The notes beneath the pieces are model-generated. The model saw only the letters and a list, made by a program, of their open reading frames with translations. It was not told where the DNA came from and made no database searches. 64,000 nt of DNA from Ruegeria sp. THAF33. GTDB lineage: Bacteria; Pseudomonadota; Alphaproteobacteria; Rhodobacterales; Rhodobacteraceae. Position numbers and translations under genes: made by a program. Every line of letters begins with the position of its first letter. Position 1 is the first letter of the stretch. The stretch is from the NCBI RefSeq assembly GCF_009363615.1, contig NZ_CP045384.1, positions 742,501-806,500 of the forward strand, read 5' to 3'. Shown piece after piece: positions 35,702 through 43,803 of the stretch.

Positions 35702-35859
35702 TCTGCTTCCTGTGAATTCGGTCGCGAGCAGGTCGGGCGTAACCGTGAGTTATTCCCGGTAAAGGCTGGTGGTGCGGCTGTAAGGGTTAAACGCTGGAGC
35801 TTCGAGGATTTGCTGAAAGAGTGACCCAGCGAGAACTTGGAGGGAGCCGTTAGGTCCCC

Positions 35860-36111
35860 TCATTTTTTCCGGCCCCGAAGCCACCAACCAAATGTGGCCG
35901 TGAGTACCGCAACGAATATGGCCATGATCCAACTGATCGGGGCCACGCCTGTGTAACTCATTGAGGCCAATACGAGCGTGTCAATAACACCGAGAGCTAC
36001 GCCGACCCCCGCAGCTATTGGCCATCGATCTATAAACAGACCAGAGATGAACCCTCCGATACCGGCTATGGAAAGGAGCTTAGCGAGGAAAGTTCCAAAT
36101 AGGACAGCCAT
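35860..36111 (-). CDS. small integral membrane protein
   Basis: 83 residues, three membrane helices (FGTFLAKLLSIAGIGGFISGLF, AAGVGVALGVIDTLVLA, SWIMAIFVAVLTATFGWWL) and a basic tail RGRKK. Located downstream of the cargo pirin on the same strand. Family unknown. Confidence 0.55.
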   Translation of the reverse strand: MAVLFGTFLAKLLSIAGIGGFISGLFIDRWPIAAGVGVALGVIDTLVLASMSYTGVAPISWIMAIFVAVLTATFGWWLRGRKK

Positions 36112-36285
36112 TTGTTTTCAATTCCTTCTTACCTAACACATCGGCAGTCCGCGTATGGTGACCTCTGCGGGGCATTGCAGATCAGACTAGTCGGGTTTCG
36201 GTCAAAGGCATAGTGTTTCTGACACAACGAAAGCTGAAACGGCTTCCGGAATGCGAAAGCGCGTTTTGTCCCGTATGGCCGCTGT

Positions 36286-37227
36286 TCACCGTTTCGGTAA
36301 GGGGATGAACTCCTGATCATCTCCGGGTGGCAAGTGGAACCGTGGGTTGCTTTCCCAAGCCTCAGCCCTCCAAGACTCCTTTGCTTCCTCAATGCGCTCC
36401 TTGGATGACGCCACGAAGTTCCACCAGATATGCCGGGGTCCCTCAAGCGTCTCGCCACCCAACAGCATCACCCGTGCGCCTCTCTCGCCGGCTTTCATCG
36501 ACACTCGGTCACCGGGACGGAAGACCATCATTTGACCCGCTTCAAAGGTATCCCCGGAGACCTCCACTGAGCCATCCACGACGTACACCCCGCGATCCTC
36601 GTGATCATCCGGCAGTGGAATGCTGGCACCGGCTTGAAGTACAGCATCGGCGTAGAACATCTCTGCGGGCGTCTTGACTGGCGCACGTTCCCCGTAGGCG
36701 TTGCCAAGGATCAGACGCACCTCCTTGCCTTCACCTTCCATGACGGGCAGAGCATCAGCAGGGGCATGTTCGAAGGTAGGGTCTAGGTCCTCGTGGTCCT
36801 TTGGGAGTGCAACCCAAGTCTGAATGCCGAAGAATGGCATGGGGTCCACTTGGGTTTCATCGTCAGTTCTCTCAGAGTGAGTGATGCCTCGACCGGCAAC
36901 CATCCAATTCACCGCACCCGGTTCGATCCATGAGTCTGTCCCGAGGCTATCCCGGTGGTGCATCCGACCGCGATACAAGTAGCTGATCGTTGCCAAGCCG
37001 ATATGTGGGTGAGGGCGTACGTCCATGCCTTTGGTTGGCAAGAACTCTGCGGGTCCCATTTGATCGAAAAAGATAAAACTTCCGACCATCTGGCGCTTCG
37101 GTGCGGGTAGGGCGCGTCGTACCTCGAAACCGCCCAGATCGCGGGCGCGGGGGATTATGACGGTCTCAATGGCGTCCACGGCGTCGCCCGTGGGGCAGTG
37201 GGGGTCTAGCGCGGGGTTCCAAGACAT
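36286..37227 (-). CDS. complete pirin carried as cargo by the element
   Basis: 313 residues, a full bicupin pirin: the metal motif DVRPHPHIGLAT and downstream His/Glu (HSERTDDE) are intact, as are LPDDHEDRGVYVVDG and RHIWWNFVASSKERIEEA. It aligns end to end with the host gene it interrupts and has its own AAAGGAG ribosome site before ATG 37227. At the position of the attB site its DNA reads CGGAAG instead of GGGCCC on the left and GGGACCC on the right. Opposite strand to the integrase. Probably restores pirin activity to the host. Confidence 0.92.
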   Translation of the reverse strand: MSWNPALDPHCPTGDAVDAIETVIIPRARDLGGFEVRRALPAPKRQMVGSFIFFDQMGPAEFLPTKGMDVRPHPHIGLATISYLYRGRMHHRDSLGTDSWIEPGAVNWMVAGRGITHSERTDDETQVDPMPFFGIQTWVALPKDHEDLDPTFEHAPADALPVMEGEGKEVRLILGNAYGERAPVKTPAEMFYADAVLQAGASIPLPDDHEDRGVYVVDGSVEVSGDTFEAGQMMVFRPGDRVSMKAGERGARVMLLGGETLEGPRHIWWNFVASSKERIEEAKESWRAEAWESNPRFHLPPGDDQEFIPLPKR

Positions 37228-37415
37228 GGGCGTACTCCTTTGGCCCTGTCGATAAGATGGCTCACGGAGGCGGGAAAGGAACCCCCAAGGAACGCTCAGG
37301 GTTCGTGCGGCGTTGCACATCCGAGCAAGTTACTCATCAACGCCAGTCTTTCTGGCTGGGAATGCGGCATTAGTTGCGTCTATGCTAAGCGATAGAAAAC
37401 AACTGATTGATATCA

Positions 37416-39536
37416 ATGAACACATCTTTAACACGTAGCGCTGCCCGAATTTACGGAACCCTTAGCGAGCTTGGCGGAGACTCCACGGATGTCTTGTCAC
37501 GTCTTCTCCCATTTTTTGAACCGATCCTTCGGCCACTACAGGGTCACCGGTTTGAAGTTGACGAGTTCGCAGCGTCTGTACGAGACACTTGGAAGTGGAA
37601 TTTTAATAGCGACGTAGTTGAGGTTTTTGTTCCTCACCTTGTCGCTGCCGGATGGTTGACTCCGGATAGCGCCGAAACAGAGCCAACTACCTACTCCATA
37701 ACACTGCCAGATACTGACTTCGATGATCCTGCACATGCCTCGGCTAAAGCTGAACTTCGATCACTCGCCGAACAGTTCAAGTCGTTCTCCGAGGAGTTAT
37801 CCCCGCTCACTGCGATCCCCAAAACGGTTGAGGAGTTCGAGGAAATACTCATCGAGTGGCTTCTGTATATCGAGGCATTCAGTGAAAAGAACTTGGAGTT
37901 CAACGCTAAGGTCGAAAAGAGCGACAGCGGCACCATGCAACAGGTTGTTGAGGTGCCTAGAACGACAAAACTGAAATCCGAAGAGAAATTTCTTTGTGCT
38001 CGATTTGTTGAAGAAGCGATCCGTACGCAACCCGAGACAGGAGAGAGACTGGCAAGGATCGCATCCATTGGGCTGTTGACAGAGGTCGTGCAAGACTTCG
38101 TAAAGCCGACCACTCCGGTCGAGACTTCGAACCTAGTTGTTTACTTGGATGCGCCTGTTGCAATGGAGTTGTTGGGCGTTTCGGGAAAAGCCTCGAAGGA
38201 AAACACTCTACCAGTAGTGAACGAATTGCAACGGATCGGCGCAAATGTCCGGGTGTTCGGCCAAAGCATCGAAGAAATCAGAAGAAGTCTCCATGCCGTC
38301 CTTAACAACCCTCGCCCAACAGGACCGACGGCTCAAGCCTTGGCGCGTGGTGAAGTCTTGAAGGACTACGTCGCACAGATCCAAGCCGACCCCGAGAGCT
38401 TCCTGAATGAGTTCAACATTTCAGTCACGCACCGGACGTTGGACCAAACACCCTCCGAACACCAATACTTCCCCGATGAATATTGGCAGGAGATATATGG
38501 TTCGTTGGTTTTCCAACAGAATATGACAGCGCGAGAGCACGACTCTGATGTCGTTACGCTAGTAATGCGACAGCGCAGGGGGCACACTGATCGTGATATC
38601 TTTCGTTCTCGCTTCGTGTTGGTAACTAGGAACGGGCTTGTTGCTCAGCTAACGAGGAAGATGTGTGTAGACTTGGGGGTGATCTCACCGGGCGCTGTTC
38701 CTCCGGTAGTCCACCGCAGGTTCTTGACGGCTTCCATCTGGTTAAGGACAGGTCTCGGTAGTCACGATTTGGAAGTTCCAAAGCGTCTTTTGCTGGCGAA
38801 CTGCGAACGTGTCTTAGCGATCAGGCCTGGAGTTGTTGAGGCAGTCAAAAAGCTAACTGACGATCTTGGGGATGCAGAGAAGGCCAAACAACTAGACCTG
38901 CTGATCGGTCAGCATCGCAGCACCCAGGCGCTGATGGATAAGACGCTTGGGACGGCGAGTGTTGTTACTTCGGACAACATTGCAGAGTTGTTTCAAGAAA
39001 TGATCCATCCCCACCTTGAAGAAGAAAGAGACCGCAGCAAAGAGGCGGTGAAGGCGGAACGTAAGAAAGGTGACGAAAGGGTCAAGAAGGTTCGGAATGA
39101 ACTTGCCGAAGTTAAGATCGCTGAGCTTGCTGCGAAGAAGCAATACGAAGATAAAGTTGCCGAGGACAAAGAAGCCGTATCTGCGCTATGCGAATACGTT
39201 GAGGGTTCACTTGCAGGTGCTCGCAAGCAGCGAAGGACTTGGGCACTGCTTGTTGCAGCACTCCTCGTTCTCCCGATGCTGCTGGCTCCTTCTAGCAATT
39301 GGAAATGGCTATCGCTCGCCATAGCGTTTTTCTTGACCTATCTCTCTGTCACCGGGAGTAAGTTGATTGGTGTGACGACGCCCAAAGCTATTGCAATGAA
39401 TGCCCTGAATGAAGCTGCAGACGACCGAGGTATCGCTAAGAAGCTCTCTCAGTTTTCCGTTGAGTGGCATGGTGAGAGCTTTACGGTAATCGATCCCCCG
39501 CAAGAAACGGTCGCTGACAACGGCAGACTGATTTAG
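37416..39536 (+). CDS. large PIN-like domain, coiled-coil, membrane protein (defence candidate)
   Basis: 706 residues. A winged-helix-like N-terminal region (about 1-90) and helical linker precede a PIN-like nuclease core: LVVYLDAPVAMELLG (Asp245), FGQSIEEIRRSL (Glu286/287), EHDSDVVTLVMRQ (Asp376/378) and RFVLVTRNGLVAQL (Asn406 where Asp is common). A charged coiled coil (about 535-597) leads to two membrane helices (about 609-645) and a short tail. RNA cleavage tethered to the membrane would fit abortive-infection-type defence; no antitoxin is visible beside it. Last gene before attR. Start ATG 37416 has no clear ribosome site. Confidence 0.65.
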   Translation: MNTSLTRSAARIYGTLSELGGDSTDVLSRLLPFFEPILRPLQGHRFEVDEFAASVRDTWKWNFNSDVVEVFVPHLVAAGWLTPDSAETEPTTYSITLPDTDFDDPAHASAKAELRSLAEQFKSFSEELSPLTAIPKTVEEFEEILIEWLLYIEAFSEKNLEFNAKVEKSDSGTMQQVVEVPRTTKLKSEEKFLCARFVEEAIRTQPETGERLARIASIGLLTEVVQDFVKPTTPVETSNLVVYLDAPVAMELLGVSGKASKENTLPVVNELQRIGANVRVFGQSIEEIRRSLHAVLNNPRPTGPTAQALARGEVLKDYVAQIQADPESFLNEFNISVTHRTLDQTPSEHQYFPDEYWQEIYGSLVFQQNMTAREHDSDVVTLVMRQRRGHTDRDIFRSRFVLVTRNGLVAQLTRKMCVDLGVISPGAVPPVVHRRFLTASIWLRTGLGSHDLEVPKRLLLANCERVLAIRPGVVEAVKKLTDDLGDAEKAKQLDLLIGQHRSTQALMDKTLGTASVVTSDNIAELFQEMIHPHLEEERDRSKEAVKAERKKGDERVKKVRNELAEVKIAELAAKKQYEDKVAEDKEAVSALCEYVEGSLAGARKQRRTWALLVAALLVLPMLLAPSSNWKWLSLAIAFFLTYLSVTGSKLIGVTTPKAIAMNALNEAADDRGIAKKLSQFSVEWHGESFTVIDPPQETVADNGRLI

Positions 39537-39739
39537 CGATGGGAAGATTTGGATTTGGTTGAAAAATCTGAACGGGTTACATTAACGTGATCCTTTCCGC
39601 GATCCCCCCGTGGCCCCCTCGGATCACTCGGGGAAAACCAGCAGGACACCCGCTGGGTCGCCGGGGATCGGGCGCAGCCTCGGAAACGGCCGGTCTCCTG
39701 CCATTTGATAGGCCCTAAACCTTTTTTCGAATAAAACTC
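39537..39739. other. GC-rich segment at the right end of the element
   Basis: About 200 bases between the PIN-like gene and the core. 39,590-39,700 is much richer in G+C than the rest of the element and contains GATCCCC (39601-39607) / GGGGATC (39663-39669) and a CCAGC / GCTGG hairpin. No gene is seen. Confidence 0.5.
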
Positions 39740-39757
39740 TTCGATCAAATGGGGCCC
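39726..39757. other. attR: right junction of the serine-integrase element
   Basis: Element arm TTCGAAT (39726-39732), 7 bases, core TT (39740-39741), 10 bases, host arm GGGCCC (39752-39757). The spacing mirrors attL exactly, and the host frame (…TTC GAT CAA ATG) continues here. Confidence 0.85.
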
Positions 39758-40549
39758 GCTGAATTCATTACCGAAGGCGGCATCGACGTGCGGCCCCACC
39801 CCCATATCGGACTGGGCACGGTCACCTATCTGTACCAGGGCGAATTCGAGCACCGCGACAGCCTTGGCACACATCAGATGATCTATCCCGGCGAGGTCAA
39901 TTGGATGGTCGCAGGGCGTGGTGTCACCCATTCCGAGCGCACCAGTGACGAAACACGCGGCAGGAAACACAGCCTGTTCGGCATTCAGACCTGGATCGCC
40001 TTGCCCGAAGCGCATGAGGATATGGCCCCGGATTTCGAACATCACAAACAGGCCGCGTTGCCACATATTCAGGATGCAGGCGTCAGCGCCCGATTGATCC
40101 TGGGTTCAGCCTATGGTGAGACCAGCCCGGTCACGATGCTGTCCGAAACCTTCTATCTCGACGTGCAATTGGAACCCGGCGCGTCTTTGCCTCTGCCTGA
40201 CGACCACGAAGATCGAGGTGTCTATGTCACGCAAGGTTCGGTCGAAATCGCGGGTGACAGGTTTGACGAGGGCCGCATGATGGTGTTCCGGCCCGGGGAC
40301 GAGCTGTCTGTCAAGGCCGGTGCGCTGGGCGCGCGGCTGATGCTGCTGGGCGGAGCGACCCTGAATGAAGACCGCTACATTTGGTGGAATTTCGTTTCGT
40401 CTTCGAAGGAAAAGATCGAAACCGCAACCCGTGAGTGGATAAGCGCCGATTGGGCCAATGGTGCATTTCAACTGCCTCCGGGTGACGATCAGGAATTTAT
40501 TCCTATTTCCAAAGAGCTTGAGCGCACCAAACCTCGGCTGGCCCGCTAG
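39740..40549 (+). pseudogene. host pirin gene, 3' fragment
   Basis: Codes FDQMGPAEFITEGG… to the natural C-terminus, 269 residues including DVRPHPHIGLGT and the HSERTSDET metal region. It continues the reading frame of the 5' fragment at 23,577. An ATG at 39749 opens a long frame but has no ribosome site, and the N-terminal cupin strand is missing, so a stable product is unlikely. Confidence 0.88.
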
Positions 40550-40628
40550 CGCGCGACGTCGGGGGCAAGCGGGCTTGTGTCACGGGACGTTTGCGGTGAT
40601 CCTTTTCGGGTGTACCGGAGGGGGTATC

Positions 40629-41603
40629 ATGAAACTTGTCCTTGCAGGCGCGGGCAGCATCGGCTGTTACTGTGGTGCTTTGCTGGCCCGTGCGGGCCAC
40701 GCTGTAACCCTGCTGGGCCGCGCCCGTGTGCTGGACCCGATCCGAGAGCACGGGCTGAAGGTTACTGACTTTGACGGCCTTGATTACACGGTCCCGCCGG
40801 AATCTCTGGTGCTCAGCGAAGATCCGGCCTGCCTGCGCCGGGCCGAACTTGTCATTGTAACGGTCAAATCGGGCGCAACATCGGATATGGCCGAGCAGAT
40901 AGGCGCCTTTGCGCCCCGGGATGCGCCTGTCCTGTCCTGGCAGAACGGGATTGAGGCCGCCGAGACGTTGCGCAATACCCTTCCCGGGCGCGACATACGC
41001 GCCGGAATGGTTCCGTTCAACGTGGTGCCGACTGCCCCCGCCACCTATCATCGGGCCACGTCCGGAGAGATCGTCATCCAAAGCGGCACCGGTGATCTGG
41101 CCGCGCAGCTGAGCAGCGCTGACCTTCCCGTCACGTCCAGCGACCAGATCGAAGCCGTGCAATGGGGCAAGCTGGTGATCAACCTGAACAATGCGCTCAA
41201 TGCCTTGTCGGGCCTCACGCTGGTGGATCAGCTGATGAACCGCGACTGGCGCAATCTCATGGCGGATCAGATGTCCGAGGCGCTGACCGTCCTCAAGGCG
41301 GCGGGTCATCCCGTGGCCTCGACCACACCGCTTCCGGCATGGATGACCCCGCATATTCTGCGGCTGCCGACACCGCTGTTCACCAGGATCGCGGCCCGGA
41401 TGCTGACAATCGACCCGCATGCGCGAACGTCCATGGCCTATGACCTCATGGCCGAGCGGCAAACGGAAATTGACAGCCTGCAAGGTCACATCATCCGGAT
41501 GGGTCACGAAACCGGAGTGCCAACACCCATCTGCACGCAGGTGTCCGACCTGATCAAACATGCACCCGATCACCCGTTGTCGCCGGAACAGATCAGGCTC
41601 TGA
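40629..41603 (+). CDS. panE: ketopantoate reductase family protein
   Basis: 324 residues. MKLVLAGAGSIGCYCGALLARAGH is the NADPH Rossmann motif, VTVKSGATSD continues it, WQNGIEAAETL has the conserved asparagine of PanE/ApbA, and VQWGKLVINLNNALNALSG the catalytic lysine and second asparagine. Makes D-pantoate for CoA, unless it is one of the many paralogues acting on other keto acids. GGAGGGGG precedes the ATG. Lies 79 bases after the split pirin. Confidence 0.85.
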   Translation: MKLVLAGAGSIGCYCGALLARAGHAVTLLGRARVLDPIREHGLKVTDFDGLDYTVPPESLVLSEDPACLRRAELVIVTVKSGATSDMAEQIGAFAPRDAPVLSWQNGIEAAETLRNTLPGRDIRAGMVPFNVVPTAPATYHRATSGEIVIQSGTGDLAAQLSSADLPVTSSDQIEAVQWGKLVINLNNALNALSGLTLVDQLMNRDWRNLMADQMSEALTVLKAAGHPVASTTPLPAWMTPHILRLPTPLFTRIAARMLTIDPHARTSMAYDLMAERQTEIDSLQGHIIRMGHETGVPTPICTQVSDLIKHAPDHPLSPEQIRL

Positions 41604-41612
41604 CGTCATCCC

Positions 41613-43088
41613 TCAGGCGAACGCGGTCAGCACCCAGTAAATGACGGCCGACATGGTTGCGGCGGCGGGCACGGTGACAATCCATGCGGCCACGATGGTC
41701 ATGAAATGCGACCGCCGTACCAGCTTGCGCCGGCGATATTCTTCCGGAGCAAGGTGTTGTGCTTTGCGTTGAAGCTTTCCCTGCTTGCGCCGGCGCTCGG
41801 AATCCCACTCGCGGTAGAAGCCGACGCCAAAGACGGCACCAACAGCGATATGGGTCGAACTGACCGGCAGGCCAAGCCAGCTGGCCAGAATCACGGTGAT
41901 CGCCGCCGACAGGGCGACGCAAAAGGCGCGTATCGGGTTCAGCTTGGTGATCTGGCGGCCCACCATCCGGATCAGCCTGGGGCCGAACAGGAACAGACCG
42001 AAGGAAATCCCGAAGCCTCCGATGATCATCACCCAAAGCGGGATTGGAACTTTCGCGGCGAATTCTCCGAATTCGGCCGCGTGGACAATCGCGGCCAGCG
42101 GGCCGACCGCATTGGCCACGTCATTTGCGCCGTGGGCAAAGCTCAGGAACGTGGCCGAGATCACAAGCGGCAGGCCAAACAGCGTTTTCAGCGACCGGGT
42201 CCGGTTCTCCATCCCTTCGGATCTGCGTTTGACCCACGGGACGGTCACGGACCAGGTCAGCAGCCCCACGCCCAACCCGATCAACAGGGCCATCTTGGGA
42301 TCGATATGCACGATCCGTTGCAGGCCTTTGACGGACAGATAGGTGGCAAATGCCCCCGCCATCACCGCCAAAAGGATAGGTACCCATTTTCGCGCGGCGG
42401 CAATCTTGTCGTCCTGGTTCTGGATTTTCGACTTGATCAGCGCCAGAAAAGCCGCGGCAACCGCCCCCCCGAGCATCGGCGAAATCACCCAGCTGGCTGC
42501 AATTGCACTCATCGTGCCCCAGCTCACCGCGCTCAGGCCCGCTGCTGCAATGCCTGCACCCATCACCCCGCCCACGACTGAATGCGTTGTGGACACAGGG
42601 GCGCCGATCCAGGTCGCCAGGTTGACCCACATGGCCGAAGATATCAGCGCCGCCATCATGGCCCAGATGAACACCTCGCTGTTTTGCACCGAGGCGGGGT
42701 CGACAATCCCCTTTGAGATGGTCGAGACCACGTCACCCCCCGCAAGCAACGCACCAGCGCTTTCGGCAATGGCGGCAATCACGATGGCGCCGCCCATGGT
42801 CAGCACATTCGCACCGACCGCTGGGCCCATGTTGTTGGCCACGTCATTGGCACCGACATTGATCGCCATATAGGCCCCGAACGCGGCCGCCGCGACCACG
42901 ACATGGCTGCCATCCGCCCGACCGAACAGGACCGCCGCCGTCAGCCCGGCAAGCGCCATGAAGGCCAGTGCGACCCCCGGTGCCAGCAGGTGGCGCGCGA
43001 CATGGATGTTGGCGGTTTCGACCCGCGAAATTCGGTGCAGGTCGCTGTCCAACGTTTGCCAGCGTGGTTTCGGATTCGTGTCAGACAT
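41613..43088 (-). CDS. pit: PiT-family inorganic phosphate transporter
   Basis: 491 residues, about ten to eleven membrane helices. The duplicated PiT signature GANDVANNMGPAVGA (first half) and GANDVANAVGPLAAI (second half) is clear, with TTHSVVGGVMGAG and SSTHIAVGAVFG after each. A cytoplasmic charged loop separates the halves. Low-affinity phosphate uptake driven by protons or sodium. Convergent with panE. Confidence 0.93.
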   Translation of the reverse strand: MSDTNPKPRWQTLDSDLHRISRVETANIHVARHLLAPGVALAFMALAGLTAAVLFGRADGSHVVVAAAAFGAYMAINVGANDVANNMGPAVGANVLTMGGAIVIAAIAESAGALLAGGDVVSTISKGIVDPASVQNSEVFIWAMMAALISSAMWVNLATWIGAPVSTTHSVVGGVMGAGIAAAGLSAVSWGTMSAIAASWVISPMLGGAVAAAFLALIKSKIQNQDDKIAAARKWVPILLAVMAGAFATYLSVKGLQRIVHIDPKMALLIGLGVGLLTWSVTVPWVKRRSEGMENRTRSLKTLFGLPLVISATFLSFAHGANDVANAVGPLAAIVHAAEFGEFAAKVPIPLWVMIIGGFGISFGLFLFGPRLIRMVGRQITKLNPIRAFCVALSAAITVILASWLGLPVSSTHIAVGAVFGVGFYREWDSERRRKQGKLQRKAQHLAPEEYRRRKLVRRSHFMTIVAAWIVTVPAAATMSAVIYWVLTAFA

Positions 43089-43177
43089 GAACTTGGTCAG
43101 ATAGTGAAGGATCGTGCGCCACTAACGGTATCCGGCTGCTCAGGCAAGCTGGGTGCCATCGAAATGTTGCGAATTCC

Positions 43178-43636
43178 TTACAGTCTGCGCAACAAGGCCT
43201 GAAGCTCGGGCTCTTGCACCAGGGTGGCAGCTTCAGCCGGCGCAAACCAGCCGCGCTCGCGCTGATCGGCCTCGGGAAAGTCATCGGCCAGCGCACGCAC
43301 CGATATCCTGTAGACATTGGTCAATACCGGTTGCGCCGATCCGTCTTTGAGGATCTTGTCGTAGGTGAATTGGCCGATGGGTTCATCGTGAACCGCATCC
43401 GCGCGCACCCCGGCCTCTTCCCAGGCCTCCTGAAGGGCTGTTTCCGCGCCACTCAAACCATCGATGGGCCAGCCTTTCGGGATGATCCAGCGTTTGGTGT
43501 CACGGCTGGTGATCAGCAAGACCTGGTCCTGCCCGTCATAAGTGCGGGTGCACAACGCCGCAAACTGCACCCGTCGGGGGCGCAGGAACAGCGGTCGTCC
43601 TACCTCTTCCCAGATATTTTGCAGCCATGCATTCAT
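43178..43636 (-). CDS. Nudix hydrolase, DIPP-like
   Basis: 152 residues. The Nudix box is GLSGAETALQEAWEEAGV preceded by IIPKGWPID, as in diphosphoinositol-polyphosphate phosphohydrolase-like proteins. The first basic residue of the canonical R-E-x-x-E-E motif is Gln here (LQEAWEEAG), while both metal-binding glutamates are kept. Substrate unknown (nucleoside or inositol polyphosphate-like). Confidence 0.85.
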   Translation of the reverse strand: MNAWLQNIWEEVGRPLFLRPRRVQFAALCTRTYDGQDQVLLITSRDTKRWIIPKGWPIDGLSGAETALQEAWEEAGVRADAVHDEPIGQFTYDKILKDGSAQPVLTNVYRISVRALADDFPEADQRERGWFAPAEAATLVQEPELQALLRRL

Positions 43637-43803
43637 CAGTTTTTTTGTCAGTCTACTCTATGCCTTCAAAGTTGATACGACTTAACAACGGAAATGGTGA
43701 GTTTCAATTAAACCTTCCAGTTTTGGCCGGGTTTGGCCGATTTTTAAGGGTTTTCTGGGTTGTTTTGTGGATTTTGGGCAAGGCTCGGGCTTTGCTGACG
43801 GCT

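Larger units (their letters stand above)
23730..39741. mobile_element. 16-kb integrative element inserted in the host pirin gene, carrying a replacement pirin
   Basis: Repeat unit 16,010 bp (TT core to TT core). Serine integrase at the left end, BRO-N and zinc-ribbon proteins, nucleases, membrane and protease-like proteins, an intact pirin, and a large PIN-like protein at the right end. Counted lines give 52% (24301-24360) and 42% G+C (38461-38520) against 68% in a host line (44461-44520). No structural phage, replication-initiation or conjugation genes are recognised, so it is an integrative element or phage satellite. Confidence 0.88.

Noticed and set aside
23730..39741. The element as a complete prophage
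   Set aside because: No terminase, portal, capsid or tail genes can be recognised in 16 kb; only BRO-N and amidase-like proteins hint at phage ancestry.
39749..40549. Long open frame of the 3' pirin fragment as a working gene
   Set aside because: No ribosome site before its ATG, and the first cupin strand is on the other fragment.
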